Of a stretch of 64,000 nucleotides of DNA, positions 59,731-64,000 are shown piece after piece. The stretch is from Magicicada septendecula (lineage: Eukaryota; Arthropoda; Insecta; Hemiptera; Cicadidae), in contig CM068367.1 in NCBI GenBank assembly GCA_034769895.1, positions 123,665,927 to 123,729,926 on the forward strand. The letters run 5' to 3'. Under the pieces are notes generated by a model. It ran no database searches, was not told where the DNA came from, and saw nothing but the letters and a program-made list of their open reading frames with translations. A program made the position numbers and the translations under genes. Every line of letters begins with the position of its first letter. Positions within the stretch are counted from its first letter, which is position 1.

Positions 59731-60677
59731 GGTGGCGGAAGAATTCAAAAAGTATTAGTATAAATCAATATACTTATCAGATATTGCTGCATTCATTACT
59801 GTGTGTGAAAACATGTTAAATATTCAAATTGAATATTTTTTCTATTGTGTTTGAAGTGAATGTATTTCAGACGGAACGCCACAAGATAGAATTTGAATTT
59901 CAACAGTGGTAAGTAAATCAGATACACCACAAGTGCGCGGACTATATTTTAATAAGAAGAGTGAATTATTACGGCGTACTTACAACAGCAAAACATTAAC
60001 ACCAGTGACAGTTACGATTGCAAATTACACCTTTTATAACCAACATTATAGTAGGCACCGGTGCGTGTCTACAACCACACGAAAACACCTAACATCAATA
60101 CAACAAGAAATACATAACTTAAACTTGTAATTTTATTATATTACAAGTTGGCTAGCCCAGCAGTGTGGCTTTAAGGAGAAACACAAGACAGCAAAATATA
60201 CACAGTATTATATTATATACTATTATATATTATATATATATATATATGTTTGATAATAACAATATATAAAAATTAAATGGTATAATATAATATATATATA
60301 AATATTTTTTTCAAACACTTTATACTACAGTCTGTTTCTTGATGCATATATTATGTATTTAATATTTATAATTTCTTTACCTCAAGATATTTTTCCCTTA
60401 TCCGGAACAAGTTTCGTGAATCTTATTCTTCCCATCCTCAGCCTTAGGTTGGGAACAACAGGATTCCCGATACATGTTCCGAATAAGGAAAAAATATCTT
60501 GAGGTAAGGAAATTATAAATATTAAATAAATTGTGTGTGTGCGCGCGCGCGCGTGTGTGTGTAGTATCTTTAAATAAATACACTGCAAGTAGGTTTATTT
60601 TCACCTGATGCACGTTTCACAGAAATTATTCTGTATCTTCAGAGGGTTTTTAGAATTGTAATTGAATGTTCTTAGAA
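59731..60677 (+). repeat. Duplicated PBS and leader after the 3' LTR
   Basis: 947 bp match 47987-48933 with no difference noticed, including the leader palindrome (60356-60528) and the first 12 nt of gag (ATG at 60666). It then breaks to unrelated sequence at 60678 (TATAGTAATGCG). This is what a truncated second unit of a head-to-tail tandem copy would look like. Confidence 0.75.
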
Positions 60678-60907
60678 TATAGTAATGCGCTTATAATATA
60701 GTTAACGGATAATCGAGTTTACTTCGATTCTATTTTCGATTGTTGTAATGTTTATGTAGTCAGCTATTTATTATATACTTAATGTTTTATTTTTATTATT
60801 CAAATAAATCTATGATTTTAAATAAATCGGCTGGTTTCGTTTTTATTTGAATTTGTTCTTTAATTAGTAGATTACTGTTATTGTGTTTGTAAATATTAAG
60901 ATTTTCC

Positions 60908-61005
60908 CATTCAATTACAATTTGTAAAAAACCTCTGAAGATACAGAATAATTTCTATGAAACGTGCGCCAGGTGAAAATAAACCTACTTGAGGTGTATT
61001 TATTA
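60908..61005. repeat. Inverted copy of the leader tail
   Basis: CATTCAATTACAATTTGTAA ... CCTCTGAAGATACAGAATAA ... AAACGTGCGCCAGGTGAAAA is the reverse complement of about 60574-60668 with several differences, so it is an older copy. The 239 bp between the two arms is AT-rich and non-coding. On the + strand it carries CTGAAGAT, the stem ACAGAA/TTCTAT, then GAAACGTG. Confidence 0.85.
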
Positions 61006-61055
61006 GATGTTACATGGGAAACCTGCAGGAAACTCAACGAGTTACTTACAAAGGA

Positions 61056-61181
<126 letters not shown>

Positions 61182-61271
61182 CGATACTTAAGATTACGTA
61201 TAACAAATATTATTCACCTGTAAATTATTCGATGCATGATTTTTTTAACATTGTAGTATTTCTTAAACAGA

Positions 61272-61394
61272 ATTAACACTGTTGCACACCACTATAGAAA
61301 AATTATTCCGATTAGCGCTTTCAAGTTTCACAGCTCATCGTCAGATCGGAAAATCGGAATAATTTTTCTATAGTGTTGTGCAACATTGTTAATG
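61272..61394. repeat. Foldback element with about 40-bp arms
   Basis: The left arm ATTAACACTGTTGCACACCA ... AAATTATTCCGATT and the right arm AATCGGAATAATTTTTCTAT ... GTGCAACATTGTTAAT are near-perfect inverses. The centre, on the minus strand, reads CTGACGATGAGCTGTGAAAC, another variant of the CTGA-N-GA...GAAAC motif. Confidence 0.8.
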
Positions 61395-62100
61395 CCGTTT
61401 GTGATTATAACCACAAACACAACTTTCTTAATTTTATTTCTTAACTTACGCTGTAGAAAGTAATTATAATTGTGTAACTCTTATTACGATTAATTTTTCA
61501 TAGCTCGTAACAACCCAGACTCTACCTAGTTTGTTCATTATTAACTATAAAGTAACTGGGGAATCAGAATAATTAATTATTATTCCAGTATAAACAAGGG
61601 AATAATAGACTAATACCAGTCTGTACAGAGAAACTGTTGTGAATAAGGAGAGGCAGAAAACTAGTAAACGAATGTACAACCAAACTAAAAAGTTAGTTAT
61701 AGTAATGTCTTTTGTAGTGAAATCCTGATAAAGGAAAACAAGAAATATTTTAAAACTACTTAGTACGAAGAGGATCGAAAATTTAGTTTATCGTACAGTC
61801 TTTACTTTTGGTGTGTGTGTTTGTGTGGGGGGGGGGGAGTTTGGTGTAGCGGCATCAAATGTGGAACGAAAAAATAGACTTTGGACAGGTTAGTCAAAAT
61901 TATTAAATTTTCTATTGTATGTGCGTGTACTCACTACAGGTTTTCAATCTTTAACGAAATCCAAGGCCAATCGTATTCGAGCGGCCGAAGTGAGATTTCT
62001 CAGGAACGTGGTAAGAGATACTCTTAAAAAAATCGTAAAAAAAATATAAATCTACGACAGAAAATAAATATTATGAGTACAGTCGATAGGATTTCCCAGT
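61395..62100. other. AT-rich intergenic DNA
   Basis: Contains a G11 tract at about 61827. No gene recognised. Confidence 0.4.
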
Positions 62101-62104
62101 AGGC

Positions 62105-62330
62105 CTATAGGCTAAAATAGTCGGAACATCTTAACCGAATGGATGACTGCCGCTTCCCCAAGCAACTATTGAATATAAGCCAGAAGGACGGAGAGGTGAG
62201 GGAAGTGAAGTCCGAAGAAGGGTTTGACTGACCAGCTCTAGTCTGTCTTCTTGGGTTCGCAAGCAGACAGACCTTATTTATTTTTGGTTTATTCCTTGCT
62301 GAAGATGATGATGACCAATTGCGTACTAAA
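62105..62330 (+). mobile_element. LINE tail with (GATGAT)n end
   Basis: SEHLNRMDDCRFPKQLL (from about 62112), then after a frame change YKPEGRRG (62174-62197). The 3' end is TTTTTGGTTTATTCCTTG followed by CTGAAGATGATGATGA, the same terminus as the copy at 33414-33770. 5'-truncated. Confidence 0.7.
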
Positions 62331-62984
62331 ACGATAAAGCGAGTATGGAAGTGGTAAGCGAAAGTTTTACTCCTCCATTACACTATCTCGTACTACTACC
62401 CTGTGCAAAAATATCAGCCTCACGCAAATTTGTTGTAATACTGTACATACAAAAATTGGTATTATACTTAGAATAGATAAACCAGCCAACCTATGGAGCA
62501 CGACCCACTTCTGGGTATCGACGAGAGATTTGCTAGAGTGCGAAGTCGGCCTCAAAAATGTAGTTATTCTGTCTTAAAAACCTATTATCATATATATTTA
62601 CTGTTCTAGCATTAAGTACGGTATGTATAGTTTTTTAAGCGTAAAAAAGACCTTAAAGTAGGCCTACTCGATGTTAGCAAATAATAATTATAAACTGGGT
62701 CCACATCGCTACAAGTAATTTTGCCTCTTATGGGTCCCTTATTGCAATATCCTTCAAGGTGGGTCCCCGAATAGAAAGATTGGGAAGGACTGATATAAAC
62801 CAATATAATTTACTCACAGTCAAGTACAGTATGTATTTACAATATATCTATGAAAAGCTCTGCTACATCAACTTGTTTTCGTATCAGTGTTGCAAATGAT
62901 TGGCTACGTGCTTTACAGTAGTGACGCATGGGCGCTAGTGTGTATACTGACAACCGAATCTTCACATATCTCTAAGCTGTACAA

Positions 62985-63240
62985 TTTAAAAGTACCTTGT
63001 TTGAAACCAAAAGTTTTAGCATTCTGTTGCAAAAAGCCAGTGAGGTTTAAGTTCGTTATAGAGGACAGATAGCTTTTCAATTACTTGGTTTCAGATAGGC
63101 CTATATCACATAACAGAGGTGGAGACGTAGAAACAAAACTGCATAAATTCCAATCAGTGTGTGGAACCATTAATAGAATACTTGCAAATAGGTAAAAATA
63201 GACACAAATCCCAGATCCGTGCGCTGGAAAATCTACCAAA
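62985..63240 (+). mobile_element. LINE internal fragment after the RT domain
   Basis: The + strand encodes AFCCKKPVRFKFVIEDR, then FNYLVSD, then GGDVETKLHKFQSVCGTINR and ILANR. This matches the segment that precedes the 'LLYGSETW' block in insect LINE proteins ('MAFRGKYPVRSKI', 'FNYLG', 'KFQ..CGTI.R'). Interrupted by stops. Confidence 0.65.
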
Positions 63241-64000
63241 CAGCGAGCCATCATAGACGATCTACGCCGAACTTGGCAAGCTCAGAATTTAAAATTGCTG
63301 CCAGGTCGCCTCGGGTGTGTGTCGTCTAGGCCCGGGGTTCCGCGAAGTTTGTGTCCTACGTTTTTGCGCTGGCCACGGTATCCAACCAAAAGCGGCTGGC
63401 GACATACGACAACTGCAATCTATTGTGCACGCCAGTACGGCTTTAACCTTTCCGCGTATCAATTTCTGAGGAAGCCACTGAATAGGGTCAGGTAGAAGTG
63501 CAAAACCCAGCTAACGCACAGAACCTGCTAAAGTCGTCTCGACCTCGCTGTCGTCCAGGCCCAGCAAGGACTTCCTTCAGGTTATGCAAGGTTCTGTTTC
63601 CGATATTTATCGACGTCGACAACGGCAACCAGCAGAAGCGGCAGACACCTGACGGCGCCCGCGGCAGTATGGCTCTATACTTCGGTGGATCAGTTCCTGA
63701 GGGAATCAGGGAGCCCTGTCGCAGATGTGGTGTCGGGTAACGGTGCAACCTCAAAATTTCAGCTCATCCTTCTCCGACTTGCACTTGCAACCGTACTTCC
63801 TTGTGTGCACATGAGCGGAACAAGTATATTGAGGGAAAAAAGAATACTAAAATAGAAGCTGTATTTGCAAAAAAAAAAGCAATAAAATAGAAGTGGATAA
63901 TAAAATTTGGAAACGTATATGGTAAAAAAACCACATCTTCCACAAGTGTTTGTTTTCCTTCAGTGAAAACAGTTCCGCTTTACACCTCCACTGGCATCAT
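63241..64000. other. GC-richer segment without recognised gene
   Basis: 63295-63740 has higher G+C than its surroundings and open frames on both strands (66, 80 and 88 codons), but the readings have no recognisable domain. It may be another mobile-element part. Confidence 0.3.

Larger units (their letters stand above)
44084..60677 (+). mobile_element. Ty3/gypsy LTR retrotransposon, very large
   Basis: A direct repeat of exactly 4850 bp (44084-48933 and 55828-60677, offset 11744) flanks a gag-pol unit. I see five substitutions between the copies (44325, 45066, 45463, 45499 and 45895 in the 5' copy), so the insertion is young. Domain order protease-RT-RNase H-integrase places it in Ty3/gypsy (Metaviridae), and motif wording resembles the Osvaldo-type elements of insects. 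No envelope-like ORF follows pol. The LTR proper is best read as 3903 bp, with PBS and leader included in the repeated block. No convincing target-site duplication was found. Confidence 0.88.

Overview
The window looks like AT-rich nuclear DNA from an animal, most likely an insect or other arthropod. The evidence is indirect: a Ty3/gypsy retrotransposon whose Pol reads like the Osvaldo-type elements of insects, many 5'-truncated LINE reverse-transcriptase tails, a Tc1/mariner-class transposon, long (GT)n, (CT)n and (TA)n microsatellites, and no operons or dense coding. I found no complete host protein-coding gene and could not recognise a tRNA or rRNA gene by reading. Almost everything that can be supported is mobile or repetitive DNA.

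Layout. 0-9 kb: mostly unannotatable intergenic DNA, with a heat-shock-element plus TATA promoter candidate (859-938), a short TIR element (2497-2910), a GC-rich segment bounded by direct repeats (6011-6695) and the first LINE tail. 9-17.2 kb: two foldback elements (one with a hammerhead-like core), LINE tails on both strands, two very long GT tracts, and a 60-bp tandem array with alternating A/B units (16684-17130). 17.7-29.7 kb: a giant inverted repeat with arms of about 5.2-5.3 kb and a 1.4-kb spacer. The arms match closely but differ by substitutions and microsatellite lengths. Each arm carries the same set of short ORFs, including a 98-residue protein, and a 59-residue fragment resembling the N-terminal half of a BIR (IAP-type) domain. 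30-38 kb: intergenic, with a possible microexon, another LINE tail, a CpG-rich patch and a second TIR element. 38411-40791: a complete-looking IS630-Tc1-mariner transposon with 31-bp TIRs and TA target duplications. Its transposase has a DD82E triad and is broken by two frame changes.

44084-60677: a young, very large Ty3/gypsy LTR retrotransposon. A 4850-bp direct repeat flanks gag-pol, and I count only five differences between its copies. I read it as a 3903-bp LTR (TG...CA) followed by a primer-binding site and a 935-nt leader; the 3' copy continues past its LTR through the leader and stops 12 nt into gag. Gag (719 aa) is a long coiled coil plus capsid-like domain plus Asn/Arg/His-rich tail without CCHC knuckles. 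Pol (protease, RT, RNase H, integrase) lies in the -1 frame, and the overlap holds a textbook T TTA AAC slippery heptamer followed 5 nt later by a strong stem-loop. Pol changes frame once in an A7 run near the integrase C-terminus.

60.7-64 kb: an inverted copy of the retrotransposon leader tail, a GT tract, another foldback and further LINE tails.

The best candidates for something undescribed are the giant palindrome with its BIR-like and 98-aa ORFs, the retrotransposon with oversized LTRs, duplicated leader and -1 frameshift signal, and a recurring CTGA-N-GA...GAAAC hairpin motif shared by several unrelated-looking foldbacks, including one in the retrotransposon leader. All family assignments were made by eye, without database searches.
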